Positions 9,578 through 18,738 of a stretch of 64,000 nt of DNA are shown piece after piece; positions within the stretch are counted from its first letter, which is position 1, and every line of letters begins with the position of its first letter. Origin of the DNA: CAVSCD01 sp963726335. GTDB taxonomy: Bacteria; Acidobacteriota; Aminicenantia; Aminicenantales; UBA8522. Below the pieces are notes generated by a model that had not been told where the DNA came from, did not search any database, and saw only the letters and a list, made by a program, of their open reading frames with translations. The DNA lies in the NCBI GenBank assembly GCA_963726335.1, contig CAVSCD010000004.1, forward strand, positions 695,104 through 759,103, written 5' to 3'. Both the position numbers and the translations under genes were made by a program.

Positions 9578-11872
9578 ATGGGTCGGCTTGAGACAACCCG
9601 GCGATACGGCTTATACTGTATAATTATATTATTATCAATTACTTATATGGCAACAAGGGCGCCGGCGGCGATCGGTCAGGCCGGTTCTCAAGAGGTGGGC
9701 TATCTTCTCTCCGGCGGGTCCGAGGCGAGCGTTTGGTGGGCCGAGGGCGCCTACAAGATCAAGAAAAGCGACCCCCTGCCGCGGACGCCCGCGGCCGGCG
9801 TGAGCCTGTTCGCCGCCCGGAACGAATTTGAACCGTTCCTTCTTGTGCTGAAGCCGAACCAGCGGCTCGACCGTGTTCGCGTGGAATGCGGCCCTTTGGC
9901 GGGTCCGGGCGGCGCCCTCATCAGCCCGTCCCGGGTTACGGTTTGTCACGTCGGCTATGTCAACGTGACTGTGCCCACCGACGAGGCCGGAGCAGCGGGC
10001 GAATGGCCCGATCCTCTCCCTCCGTATGACGGGCCGTTCACGGCCTGGCCGGGCGAGAACCATACTCTTTGGATCACCGTCTTCGTGCCCGAGGATGTGC
10101 CGGCCGGCGAATACGGCGGCCGGATTCTGCTGACGGCGGGCCCATGGAAACGCGAGGTCCCGGTCTCACTCACGGTCTGGGACTTCACGCTGCCGCGTGA
10201 ATCCCAGGTCAGGTCATCGTTCGGCCTGCCCACGGGGTTCATGAAGCTCTACCATAACCTCGAAACCGACGACGAGCTCAAGAAAGTGGCGGACCTCTAC
10301 TATCAGAACCTTCGTGATCATCGCCTGGCGCCGCGAAATCCGCTGGACCTCTATCCGATGCGAGTCAGCGTCAAAGGCGTCGGCTGGCGCGGCGGCCAGT
10401 TCACCGGAGAGTCGCCCCACTCGGGGAAGCGGGCCCTCGAGGCGGCGGACGACTCGGTATCCGCCGACTGCGAAGTGACCTATGAAAACCGCGTCCCGGT
10501 CGACGGCGGAACGCCGTACCGGCTGACCTGGTTCGCCAAAACGGCCGTCGCGGGCCAACACTACACGGCGCTGATCCAAGGCTACGATGCCGAGGGGCGA
10601 TGGGAGCCGTCATGGAACAGACTGAAGCTCGTCGACGGCGCCACGGCGTGGACGGCGGAGTCGATCGAAGTCGCGCAGTTCGCCCCTGAGGCCGCATCGG
10701 TCAGCATCCACTTTTTTCCGGCGTTCCGGGATGAGAAGGGGACCGGGACGGGCACAGCTGTCTTCGACGATATCCGTTTCGGACCGGCCGCGGGCGGGGC
10801 GAACCTCCTTGCCGGCGGCGATATGGAGACGGACCCGGCCAGGATGTCGGTCGAAGTCGACTGGACCGAGTTCGACCGCGGCGCGAGGCGTTACCTCGAC
10901 GAGCTGGGCTTCGCCGCCTATGATCTCAGGCTCGAAGGCTTGGGGTCGGGATCGTTCTACAGCCGGGAGGCCGGCGTTTTCGGGGGGTTCGTTCAGGGCA
11001 CGCCGGAGTATGAGACCCTCATGAGCCGGTACCTGAGCCAGGTCGAAAAGCACCTCGAGGAAAACGGCTGGCTGGGAAAAGAATACATCTATTGGTTCGA
11101 TGAGCCCGACCCGAAGGATTACCCGTTCGTGCGGGAGGGGATGCTCAGCATCCGTCAGGCCGCGCCCCGCCTGAGGCGGTTCATCACCGAGCATCGTCCC
11201 GGGCCGGACATCATGGACGTGAGCGAGATCAGCTGTACGATCTTCCACCGGGTGGACCCCAAAGCCGTGGCCGAGCTGAGCGCCAAGGGCCGCGAGTTCT
11301 GGTCGTATCTCTGCACCGGCCCGAAAGCGCCCTGGGTCACCCTGTTCATCGACCATCCCGCCGTGAACCTCAGGCTCTGGCCGTGGATGTCCTACGCGTT
11401 CGGCTTGAAAGGGATCCTGGTATGGGAGGCGATCTACTGGACAAGCCATAATGTGCATCCGGAAGGCCGGCCGCAGAATCCCTGGACGGACCCCATGTCC
11501 TACACGAGCGAGTACGGAACCCCTTACGGCCAGATCAGATACTGGGGCAACGGCGACGGCCGGTTCCTCTATCCACCCAACCGCAATGTCGGAGTGGACA
11601 AGACAAAGTACCTGGAGGGACCGGTCAATTCCGTGCGCTGGGAGATCCTGAGGGAGGGCCTCGAGGACTACGAATATCTCCGGCTTCTCGAGAGGGCGGT
11701 GAAGAACGCACCCGAGGAGCGGCGGGAGCTCGCCGGGATGGGCCGGCAGCTCCTCGACATCCCGACGACGCTGTTTGTGAGCGGCCGGGAATACACGAAG
11801 GACCCGAAGCCGATCCTGGATCATCGGAAAAAGATGGGGGAAGCCCTGGCGGCGCTCGGGGCCGCGAGGTAA
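9578..11872 (+). CDS. Exported DUF4091 protein, glycoside-hydrolase-like
   Basis: The 764-residue product follows a GAGGAGGAACG ribosome-binding site and opens with a signal peptide (about residues 10-34). An N-terminal beta-sandwich (about 50-210) leads into a TIM-barrel-like region containing a carbohydrate-binding-type insert (about 260-420). The C-terminal third has DUF4091 hallmarks, including YWFDEPDP, a WPWMSYAFGLKGILVWEAIYW stretch, and RWEILREGLEDYEYL. The WFDEPD acidic pair is a plausible catalytic site by analogy with retaining glycosidases. The 5' end is unusually AT-rich (9600-9650) compared with the rest. Substrate unknown. Confidence 0.7.
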   Translation: MGRLETTRRYGLYCIIILLSITYMATRAPAAIGQAGSQEVGYLLSGGSEASVWWAEGAYKIKKSDPLPRTPAAGVSLFAARNEFEPFLLVLKPNQRLDRVRVECGPLAGPGGALISPSRVTVCHVGYVNVTVPTDEAGAAGEWPDPLPPYDGPFTAWPGENHTLWITVFVPEDVPAGEYGGRILLTAGPWKREVPVSLTVWDFTLPRESQVRSSFGLPTGFMKLYHNLETDDELKKVADLYYQNLRDHRLAPRNPLDLYPMRVSVKGVGWRGGQFTGESPHSGKRALEAADDSVSADCEVTYENRVPVDGGTPYRLTWFAKTAVAGQHYTALIQGYDAEGRWEPSWNRLKLVDGATAWTAESIEVAQFAPEAASVSIHFFPAFRDEKGTGTGTAVFDDIRFGPAAGGANLLAGGDMETDPARMSVEVDWTEFDRGARRYLDELGFAAYDLRLEGLGSGSFYSREAGVFGGFVQGTPEYETLMSRYLSQVEKHLEENGWLGKEYIYWFDEPDPKDYPFVREGMLSIRQAAPRLRRFITEHRPGPDIMDVSEISCTIFHRVDPKAVAELSAKGREFWSYLCTGPKAPWVTLFIDHPAVNLRLWPWMSYAFGLKGILVWEAIYWTSHNVHPEGRPQNPWTDPMSYTSEYGTPYGQIRYWGNGDGRFLYPPNRNVGVDKTKYLEGPVNSVRWEILREGLEDYEYLRLLERAVKNAPEERRELAGMGRQLLDIPTTLFVSGREYTKDPKPILDHRKKMGEALAALGAAR

Positions 11873-11897
11873 AATAGTTTGAGGAGTCGAACGACCA

Positions 11898-12665
11898 GTG
11901 GCGAAACGAAAGATCATCGAGATCGACAGGGACCTGTGCGATGGCTGCGGGCTGTGCACGACGGCCTGCGCCGAGGGCGCTCTGGCCCTGGACGACGACA
12001 ACAAGGCCGTCCTCGTCAAGGAGATCTTTTGCGACGGCCTGGGCGCCTGCCTGGATGTCTGCCCCACCGGCGCCCTGAAGATCACCGAACGGGAGAGTGC
12101 CGGCTACAGCGCGACGGCCGCTTATCAGCACGTTCTGAAAACGCGGGGAACGGAGGCCGCGGGCAAAGTGCACGGCGCCGAGGTCGCCATAGCGGGGAAG
12201 AATCCTCCCCCGGCCTGCGGTTGCCCGGGCAGCGCGGCCCGTGAGATATCGCGGGATGACCGGCCGGACCCCGCCGGCGGCCGGACCGTTTCCGGCGTCT
12301 CAGAGCTCCGCCAGTGGCCGATCCAGCTGCACCTCGCATCACCCTACGCGCCTTATTTCAAAGGCGCTGAATTGCTGATCGCGGCCGATTGCACGGCTTT
12401 CTCGCTCGGCAGCTTCCATCAGGAGCTGCTCAAGGGAAAAATGCTGCTCATCGCCTGCCCCAAGCTCGACGAGACAGAAGGGTACATCGGGAAACTCTCG
12501 GAGTTGATCCGGGAGAATCGGCCCAAATCCATCACCGTTGCCATCATGACGGTGCCGTGTTGCTCCGGGCTGCATACGATGGTCGAGGAGGCGGTGAGGC
12601 AGTCGGGCACCGGCCTTCCGGTAAAGAAGAGAGTCATCCACATCGACGGCCGTTTGCTCGACTGA
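11898..12665 (+). CDS. 4Fe-4S ferredoxin-type iron-sulfur protein
   Basis: The GTG start follows GAGGAG. In the 255-residue protein, Cys14, Cys17, Cys20 and Cys24 form a CxxCxxCxxxC motif, and Cys45, Cys51 and Cys55-Pro form a second, looser motif, so one or two [4Fe-4S] clusters are likely. A separate C-terminal domain follows, with WPIQLHL, LLIAADCTAFSLGSFH, LIACPKLD and VPCCSGL segments typical of a stand-alone ferredoxin family found in anaerobes. It should be a cytosolic electron carrier; its redox partner is not encoded nearby. The gene starts 25 bp after the DUF4091 gene, but a functional link is not obvious. Confidence 0.75.
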   Translation: MAKRKIIEIDRDLCDGCGLCTTACAEGALALDDDNKAVLVKEIFCDGLGACLDVCPTGALKITERESAGYSATAAYQHVLKTRGTEAAGKVHGAEVAIAGKNPPPACGCPGSAAREISRDDRPDPAGGRTVSGVSELRQWPIQLHLASPYAPYFKGAELLIAADCTAFSLGSFHQELLKGKMLLIACPKLDETEGYIGKLSELIRENRPKSITVAIMTVPCCSGLHTMVEEAVRQSGTGLPVKKRVIHIDGRLLD

Positions 12666-12736
12666 GTGCGCACCTAAGACGGCGCTGTTCACTTCAGGAT
12701 CGGCTGATCCGTCCAGCAGGGAAGGGGGGCGGAAAT

Positions 12737-12750
12737 GTCGGCATGCCGAC
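12737..12750. repeat. Short copy of the parAB palindrome (GTCGGCATGCCGAC)
   Basis: This 14-bp perfect palindrome is identical to the centre of the 26-bp palindrome at 14431-14456; the identity extends three bases to the left (AAT). It lies in the 209-bp gap between the ferredoxin and APC-permease stop codons, where no gene is seen. The two copies bracket the permease gene. Confidence 0.6.
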
Positions 12751-12874
12751 CTCGCTAATATCCTATAAAACCCATCGGAATAGTAGGAGATAAGGTTTAC
12801 GCTCGATAGCCCAGGGCAGGGCGACGTCACGGGGCCGGCAGAGCCGAGCTTAGGCAGTAAGTGACGGCGGCGAC

Positions 12875-14287
12875 TTAGCTTGGCGGCGTTGCCGCGGTCT
12901 CCTCGGTCCGGGCTCGCCGCGTCCAGAAGAAATAGGCGGGCAGCCCGGCCAGGATCATCGTCAGGCCGAGGGCCGATTTGCCCGGCTCGACGGCCAGACG
13001 GTTCACAAAGACCGCCAGGTTTATCCCGATAAATATAATGGGCACAACAGGATAACCCCAAGCCCGGTAGGGCCGCGCGATACCAGGGCGTGTGAACCGG
13101 AGCACGATAACCGCCGTCCCCGTGGCCGCGAAAAACAACACCAGGGCGAAGATCACATATTCGAAGAGCGCCTGGTAAGTCCCGGTGAGACACAGCAATC
13201 CCGACCAGACCGCCTGGCCGACGATCGCCCGTCCAGGCACCTGGTATCGAGGGTGGATCCGGTTCATTTTCCTGAAGAAAAGCCCTTCTTCGGACATCGC
13301 GTAGTAAACCCGCGGGCCGTAAAGTATCGTGGCGCTCAGGCAGCCGAAGATCGACGCCAGGATCGCCGCCGTGATCGCCGAGGCCGCCGACGACCCGAAC
13401 ATGACCGTGGCCGCGAGTTCTCCCACGCGGACAACTCCGCTCATGTCCGCCATCGGTACAGCGGTAAGATAAAGGACATTCGTCAACATATAAACTACGG
13501 TGACCCCCATCGTTCCCAGGAACAAGCTCAGGGGGATCGTGACCTGAGGCTTCTTGATCTCCCCGGCGGCGCAATTCACCGAATACCATCCGTCATACGT
13601 CCAGAGCGCCGCGAAGAGCGCCAGGCCGAACGACCGGAGAGGCAGGCCGCCGTCAAAAGACAGCAGCTCGCCGGGGTGGGGGAGTCCGGTCTTTTTCCCA
13701 ACGAGCCAGCCCGCAGCCAGGAACAGCGCCAGGCTCCCGAGGCGAACGACCGTGAAGGCGTTCTGGACCAGCAGCCCGCCGCGAATGCCGAAATAGTTGA
13801 CAGCCGACAGCGTGGCGATCAGGACCAGGGCCAGCACCTGACCCGCGCCCAGGGTGTACGGCAGCCCGGCGATCGAGAATTCTAAGATCATGGCCTGATT
13901 GGAAAGACCCGGCAGGAAATAGCCGAGGTATTCCGAAAACCCGACGGCCAGGGCCGCGATACCGCCCGCCATGATCATCCAGAAGAAGGCCCAGCCGAAA
14001 AGAAATGCCGGCAACCTCCCGTAAGCTTCCTTGAGATAGACGAACTGCCCACCGGCATAAGGGAACATCCCGGCCAGCTCTCCGAACGACAGCGCGCCAA
14101 AAAGCGTAACCAGACCGCCGGCCAGCCAGACAAGAAGGACTGGTCCGGGAGCCTGCATGAACCCGACGATGATCCCCGTCGTCATGAAGATCCCCGAGCC
14201 GATCACGCTCCCCATCACAAGCAGGGTCGCATCCCAAAGGGTCATGACGCGGCGGAGACCGGGCTTATCGTTCATACGAAGATCCAT
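12875..14287 (-). CDS. APC-superfamily amino acid permease
   Basis: The 470-residue protein has about 12 hydrophobic segments and the APC-family N-terminal motif GSVIGSGIFMTTG (about residues 26-38), which forms the substrate-binding unwound helix 1. GALSFGELAGMFPYAGG follows in helix 2. It should be an inner-membrane amino acid uptake or exchange carrier; substrate not readable. A strong promoter (TTGAAA, 17 bp, TATAAT) sits so close that a start at 14287 would leave only about 6 nt of leader. A second Met four codons later (14275) is an alternative. It diverges from parAB and is flanked by both copies of a shared palindrome. Confidence 0.85.
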   Translation of the reverse strand: MDLRMNDKPGLRRVMTLWDATLLVMGSVIGSGIFMTTGIIVGFMQAPGPVLLVWLAGGLVTLFGALSFGELAGMFPYAGGQFVYLKEAYGRLPAFLFGWAFFWMIMAGGIAALAVGFSEYLGYFLPGLSNQAMILEFSIAGLPYTLGAGQVLALVLIATLSAVNYFGIRGGLLVQNAFTVVRLGSLALFLAAGWLVGKKTGLPHPGELLSFDGGLPLRSFGLALFAALWTYDGWYSVNCAAGEIKKPQVTIPLSLFLGTMGVTVVYMLTNVLYLTAVPMADMSGVVRVGELAATVMFGSSAASAITAAILASIFGCLSATILYGPRVYYAMSEEGLFFRKMNRIHPRYQVPGRAIVGQAVWSGLLCLTGTYQALFEYVIFALVLFFAATGTAVIVLRFTRPGIARPYRAWGYPVVPIIFIGINLAVFVNRLAVEPGKSALGLTMILAGLPAYFFWTRRARTEETAATPPS

Positions 14288-14300
14288 CCCATTTTGCGCG

Positions 14301-14329
14301 ATTATAAAAGAACTCGACCTTCATTTCAA
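14301..14329 (-). promoter_or_regulatory. Promoter of the APC permease gene
   Basis: On the minus strand, TTGAAA (14324-14329), a 17-bp spacer and a perfect TATAAT (14301-14306). The -10 box ends 13 nt before the first possible start codon. Confidence 0.65.
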
Positions 14330-14426
14330 TGACTTTCATAAAACGCCATTCAGCACACTCAGCCGCCTCACGCTATTTGCCCGGATTCGAATCAGGAGAT
14401 ATGTTATTTTATTTATTATCTATTAC

Positions 14427-14456
14427 TTGACATAATGTCGGCATGCCGACATTATG
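14427..14456 (+). promoter_or_regulatory. parAB promoter overlapped by a 26-bp perfect palindrome
   Basis: TTGACA (14427-14432), 17 bp, CATTAT (14450-14455) form a promoter directed at parA. The palindrome 14431-14456 has half-site CATAATGTCGGCA and perfect dyad symmetry. It fills the spacer and overlaps both promoter boxes, so a protein bound there would block transcription. It could be an operator for autoregulation by ParA or ParB, a centromere-like parS site, or the site of an unrelated repressor. The flanks are strongly AT-rich on the left. No canonical chromosomal parS (a TGTTTCACGTGAAACA-like 16-mer) was noticed. Confidence 0.65.
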
Positions 14457-14630
14457 CCCGGACCGCAGCCGGCGGCGTTGGCCGGGAGCTGATCCACGTG
14501 CTGTTGCCTTCGGCTGCCGCGCGACGCTCCCGGGCATGGTCGAGCACCCACAATATTTCTTGCATTTTGATCATTCATGAATTATCCTATGCTCCCTTTT
14601 AGGACACAACAGACGCCTTGGAGGAAACCG

Positions 14631-15398
14631 TTGATCATCGCGATCACGAACCAGAAGGGCGGAGTGGGGAAGACCACGACCGCCCTCAATGTCTCTGCGG
14701 CCTTGGCCTTGATGGGGCATCGCCTGCTTCTCCTGGATACCGACCCCCAGGCCCATAGCAGCACCGCCTGCTTAAACGACTCATCCGCATATCCGAGGTC
14801 ACTCTACGATATCCTCGTGCACCCCCAAGAAAGCATCGAGAGCATCATCGCCAAGTCCACCATACCCGGCCTGGACGTCGCCGTCTCCAGGATTTCCATG
14901 GCCAAACTCGAGCCGGCGCTTCTTGGCGAGATCGACGGCCACTACCGCCTTAAGGATATCATCCAACCCATCCTGCCAAAATATGACCATATCGTGATCG
15001 ATACGCCGCCGACTCTCGGCCTGATCACCATGAACTCCCTCGTCGCCGCCACCCATATCCTGATCCCCATCCAATCGTCATTCCTCTGTCTTGAGGGAAC
15101 CGACGATCTCCTGGAGACGATCGATAAGGTCAAGAGGGTCGCCAACCCGCAGCTTCAACTCCTCGGGATCCTGATCACGCTCCACGACAAGCGAACCAAC
15201 ATCTCCCGGGACGTCGTCAAGCGGATCCGAAAAGTCTTCGGCGATCTTGTCTTCAAGACCCTGATATCCAAGAGCGTCAAGCTCGAGGAGAGCCCGGCCT
15301 ACAAGGAGTCGATATTCACATACGCCCCGAATTCCGTCGGAGCGGTCCAGTACGGGAAAATCGCCCAGGAGATCATCGAACGTGTTAAAAACAAATAA
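14631..15398 (+). CDS. parA: ParA/Soj-family chromosome-partitioning ATPase
   Basis: I place the start at the TTG at 14631: GGAGG lies 6 nt before it and the protein then begins MIIAITNQKGGVGKTT, like typical Soj. A longer form from the ATG at 14577 would add 18 residues but has no ribosome-binding site. The 255-residue protein has the deviant Walker A KGGVGKTT (residues 9-16), the DTDPQA switch and a Walker B-like IVIDTPP. It lacks the N-terminal helix-turn-helix of P1-type ParA. Together with ParB it should segregate replicated DNA through ATP-dependent binding to the nucleoid. It overlaps parB by 17 bp. The leader is about 170 nt. Confidence 0.9.
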   Translation: MIIAITNQKGGVGKTTTALNVSAALALMGHRLLLLDTDPQAHSSTACLNDSSAYPRSLYDILVHPQESIESIIAKSTIPGLDVAVSRISMAKLEPALLGEIDGHYRLKDIIQPILPKYDHIVIDTPPTLGLITMNSLVAATHILIPIQSSFLCLEGTDDLLETIDKVKRVANPQLQLLGILITLHDKRTNISRDVVKRIRKVFGDLVFKTLISKSVKLEESPAYKESIFTYAPNSVGAVQYGKIAQEIIERVKNK

Positions 15399-16224
15399 GC
15401 GCTCCGGCCTGCCAGATACCCTCGTTATGCGGCACGACGACCATTTCGTGGACCTGATCTCGGCCCGGATTACCGGCCCCACGATCCGCATGATCCCGCT
15501 CGAACGCATCGACCCCAACCCGCAGCAGGCTCGCAGCGAGCTGGGCAATATCGAGGAGCTCATGTCGTCGATCAAAACCAGGGGCGTCCTCGAACCCATC
15601 CTCGTCCGTGCCCGGAATGAACGTTACGAGATCATCGCCGGCGAGCGCCGTTATGTCGCCTCCAGGCGCGCCGGCCTCAAGGAGATCCCGGCGATCGAGA
15701 TGCAGGTCAAGGATAACGAGGCCCTGGAGCTGGCGCTCATCGAAAACCTGCAGCGTAAAGACCTGGGGGTCTTCGAGGAAGCCGACGGCCTCAAGGCCCT
15801 GGTCGATATCTATGGTTTTAACCATGGCCAGCTGGCCGAAAAGATCGGCAAAGCCCGATCGACGATCACGGAGATCATCAACGTCGCCCAGATACCCAAG
15901 AGGCTTCGCGAACTGTGCGCGGAACACGAGATCACGAGCCGCAGCATGCTGATCGAGATCGCCAAGCTCGACAAGGAAGAGGACATGGAAAAGCTGATCA
16001 CGCAGATCGGACAGCGCGGGCTGCGCCGCGAAGACACCCGCGAGCTCTCCAAAAAGCTAAAAGGCAAGCCCGGACGGAACCGTCCGTTTATTTTCAGCTA
16101 CGCGCCGGCGGCCAACGATTATTATCATCTTCGGATAGAGTTCAAGAAGCACTCCGTCGACAACACCGAGATCATCCAGGTCCTCGAAGAGATCATCCAC
16201 AAGCTCAAAGCCAACAAACATTGA
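15382..16224 (+). CDS. parB: ParB/Spo0J-family partition protein
   Basis: The GTG start overlaps the parA end and has AGGAG 10 nt upstream. In 280 residues the ParB order is complete: N-terminal CTP-binding domain with GERRY (87-91) and ENLQRKDL (121-128), a central helix-turn-helix (about 145-180, including AEKIGKARSTITEIINVAQIP) that reads the centromere site, and a C-terminal dimerisation segment. The 30-residue N-terminal extension before the CTPase fold lacks a clear ParA-stimulating Arg-rich motif. The central DNA-binding part differs from the usual Spo0J wording, so the target may not be the standard parS. The palindrome upstream of parA is a candidate target. Confidence 0.88.
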   Translation: MLKTNKRSGLPDTLVMRHDDHFVDLISARITGPTIRMIPLERIDPNPQQARSELGNIEELMSSIKTRGVLEPILVRARNERYEIIAGERRYVASRRAGLKEIPAIEMQVKDNEALELALIENLQRKDLGVFEEADGLKALVDIYGFNHGQLAEKIGKARSTITEIINVAQIPKRLRELCAEHEITSRSMLIEIAKLDKEEDMEKLITQIGQRGLRREDTRELSKKLKGKPGRNRPFIFSYAPAANDYYHLRIEFKKHSVDNTEIIQVLEEIIHKLKANKH

Positions 16225-16542
16225 CGCCTCGGCGCTGGAGAGGTGCCGAAGGCCGCTCCCGAAGCGCCCCCTCCTTGGCCGATAATATCGTAGTTGACAT
16301 AATATCTGTTATGCGACGCACTTCTCGCGGCCGCTTTATCTATTTCCCCCTCAGCCAGATACAACAACGCTTTCCCTGTGGATATCCCGACTGCCCGGTT
16401 TCTGGGCAACTGTGGAAAACCTCCAAGCCCGGATTCTCCCTGTTTCCCCAGGCCGCCGGCGCCGGCTCCGCCCGCAAGAGGCAAAAGACGCGCGACATTC
16501 TACCGGACTGCCTGGTAAAACACGCCGCTATTAATTTATAAA
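16225..16542. other. Non-coding stretch after parB with DnaA-box-like sites and an AT tract
   Basis: No gene supported. TGTGGATAT (16377-16385) and TGTGGAAAA (16411-16419) each match the DnaA box TGTGGATAA at 8 of 9 positions and share orientation. A TGCCC/GGGCA hairpin lies between them. A 22-bp run of only A and T spans 16529-16550. TTGACATAAT at 16294-16303 repeats the start of the parA promoter. This could be an origin-like region or just an AT-rich spacer. Confidence 0.35.
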
Positions 16543-17294
16543 TTATTTTTCACTATCGCTTCGTCGCCTCCCGGAGAAATCCTCATCAAAGCAGCCCTTG
16601 GCATTCCCGTGCCCGTCCAGCTCGGACCATAGCTTTCCCCATTCAAGATACGGCTCCTGCTTTAGAAGAACGCCGCCGAATCTTCCAAAACCCCGGCCTT
16701 GAAGAGTACGTTGCCGACAGGGTCATAAGCGACCCGGGAATCCGCTTGCAATTCGACCTTTCTCAGTCCGTATTCCAGTGCCTCGGGCCGACGGCCCATG
16801 GCGTTATCGAGCTGAGCGAGATTATAGTTCAGGTTCATCCAGCAACCCGGCATGAAGAAGGCCCAGGCCACAGTTCTGGACCTCCCGGGCGATATCCGTT
16901 CGGATCGCGGGCGAAGGCCGCGCCGCTACTCGGGAATGAACGCCTCCAAGAGCTCCGTAGTCAACGGGATTGGGTGTCCGCCCGTCGGATGTCGGCGGCC
17001 CTCCCCTGCCGGTAATTTAGGGCGGTCAGAAGAGTCCGTGCGTTGTGACTTTCCGGGTCCGAGCTCGATCTCCCTCTCGAGGAGTCTTTCCGCCTTATCT
17101 AAAAGATTCTGTTTGAGATACGCGAAGGCGAAGAGAACCCGGCCGGCGCTATCGAACTGAGCGCCGGCGCGGGAGAAACCGGATGAGGCGCCGAAAAAGG
17201 CATTGAAGGCTGGTGATGGGCCTGGCGGCAGCCGAGGGAGCCCGAAATGGTCGTCTGCCGGCCCGGCGGAAGGCCGATTGTCGCGAGCGGAGGC
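16543..17294 (-). pseudogene. Decayed TPR-repeat protein gene
   Basis: Reading the minus strand shows TPR-like sequence split over frames. One frame from just after the rho stop gives RVLFAFAYLKQNLLDKAERL (around 17130-17070). A second frame gives RTLLTALNYRQGRAADIRR (around 17040-16980). The first frame resumes after an in-frame TAG (16926-16928) with NYNLAQLDNAMGRRPEALEY and ends at a TAA at 16662-16664. A third frame continues GVLLKQEPYLEWGKLWSEL to a TAA at 16543-16545. At least three indels and one nonsense codon are needed to join them, so the gene is dead. The 5' end is missing. Similar TPR tails occur on sulfatase-like and secretory proteins, but the parent family is unknown. Confidence 0.65.
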
Positions 17295-18575
17295 TTACAG
17301 GCCCTTGCTCATCGCGCCGAGGAAGTCGGCGTTAGTCTTAACCTTGGAGATCTTGTCGACCAGGAGCTCCATGGCCTCGACCTCCGAGAGCTGGCTCAGC
17401 ACTTTTCTCAGGATCCAAATCCGGTTGAGGTTCTGCTCGTCGATCAGGAGTTCTTCTTTCCGGGTGCCCGAGCGGTTGATGTCGATCGCCGGGAACAGGC
17501 GCTTGTCGACCAGCCGCCGGTCGAGGTTGATCTCCATGTTGCCCGTGCCCTTGAACTCCTCGAAGATGACGTCGTCCATCCGGCTGCCCGTATCCACGAG
17601 CGCCGTGGCCATGATCGTCAGGCTGCCGCCCTCCTCGATCTTTCTCGCCGAGCCGAAGAACTTCTTGGGCTTGTTGAGCGCGTTGGCGTCGATACCGCCC
17701 GACAGGACCTTGCCCGAGGGCGGGATGATGGCGTTGTGGGCCCGCGCCAGCCGGGTGACGCTGTCCAGCAGGATGACGACATCGCGCTTGATCTCGACCA
17801 GGCGCTTGGCCTTCTCGAGGACGATGTTCGCCACCTGGGCGTTCCTGGCCGGCGGCTCGTCGAAGGTCGAGGCCACGACCTCGCCGTTGACGCTCCTCTG
17901 GAAGTCCGTGACCTCCTCGGGCCGCTCGGCGACGAGCAGGACGATGAGGAAGCACTCGGGGTGGTTCTTTTCGATCGACTTGGCGATCGTCTTCAGCAGG
18001 GTTGTCTTGCCGGCCCGGGGCGGCGACACGATCAGGCCTCTCTGCCCTTTGCCGATGGGCGTCAGCAGGTCCATGATCCGGGCGTTCATGTTCTTCTGGA
18101 TGCCGTCTTCCAGGATGAACTTCTCGAAGGGATAGAGCGGCGTCAGGTGCTCGAAGTGGACGTTCCGCCGCATGTCCTGGAGGACATCGGGGTGGGTCAT
18201 GTTGATCGCTTCGATTTTGATCAGGGCGAAATATTTTTCGCCATTTTTGGGCGGCCGGACGATGCCGGAGATGGTATCGCCGGTCCGGAGCTGGAACTTG
18301 CGGATTTGGGAGGGCGAGACATAGATATCGTCCTGACTGGGGAGATAGCTGAATTCGGGGGCCCTGAGGAACCCGAACCCGTCCTCGAGCGTTTCCAGGA
18401 CGCCTTCCGAGAACAGCAGGCCGCTTTTCTTGGCCTGGGCCTCGAGTATCTTGAAGATCAGGTCGTGCTTGTTCGATTGCTCGATCTCTTCGTCTTCGAC
18501 GCCCGTTTGGCCGGCGATCTTCTGGAGCTCCTTGAGGTCTTTTTCTTCCAGTTCGATCAGGCTGTACTCTTTCAT
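17295..18575 (-). CDS. rho: Transcription termination factor Rho
   Basis: The start at 18575 gives 426 residues, close to the usual 415-430, and AGGAG lies about 10 nt upstream; an earlier in-frame start would add 30 low-complexity residues. The protein has the N-terminal helical domain, the RNA-binding cold-shock-like domain (about 55-125, with LEDGFGFLR), the Walker A loop SPPRAGKT (184-191), and the RecA-like ATPase core with GGIDANALNKPKKFFGSARKIEEGGSLT. It is an RNA-dependent ATPase hexamer that releases transcripts. It follows lon, separated by 163 bp holding a GC-rich hairpin (18695-18712). Confidence 0.97.
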   Translation of the reverse strand: MKEYSLIELEEKDLKELQKIAGQTGVEDEEIEQSNKHDLIFKILEAQAKKSGLLFSEGVLETLEDGFGFLRAPEFSYLPSQDDIYVSPSQIRKFQLRTGDTISGIVRPPKNGEKYFALIKIEAINMTHPDVLQDMRRNVHFEHLTPLYPFEKFILEDGIQKNMNARIMDLLTPIGKGQRGLIVSPPRAGKTTLLKTIAKSIEKNHPECFLIVLLVAERPEEVTDFQRSVNGEVVASTFDEPPARNAQVANIVLEKAKRLVEIKRDVVILLDSVTRLARAHNAIIPPSGKVLSGGIDANALNKPKKFFGSARKIEEGGSLTIMATALVDTGSRMDDVIFEEFKGTGNMEINLDRRLVDKRLFPAIDINRSGTRKEELLIDEQNLNRIWILRKVLSQLSEVEAMELLVDKISKVKTNADFLGAMSKGL

Positions 18576-18694
18576 CCTTGAATCTCCTAAAGTCGGTGTG
18601 GTTTCTTCAGCCGGCATCGCCTGAGGCGCGGGCCGCCCGTCGTTCATTCTTGGTCTTCTCGTCATCTGTTCACCTGTTTGCGGCTCCCCTGCTG

Positions 18695-18712
18695 CCCGCC
18701 GCAGGCGGCGGG
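18695..18712. repeat. GC-rich hairpin between lon and rho
   Basis: CCCGCCGC and GCGGCGGG are separated by AG. No T-tract follows on the minus strand, so it may slow or process the transcript rather than end it. Confidence 0.4.
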
Positions 18713-18738
18713 GGCCGCGTGTTAATGGCTTTTAGTCG

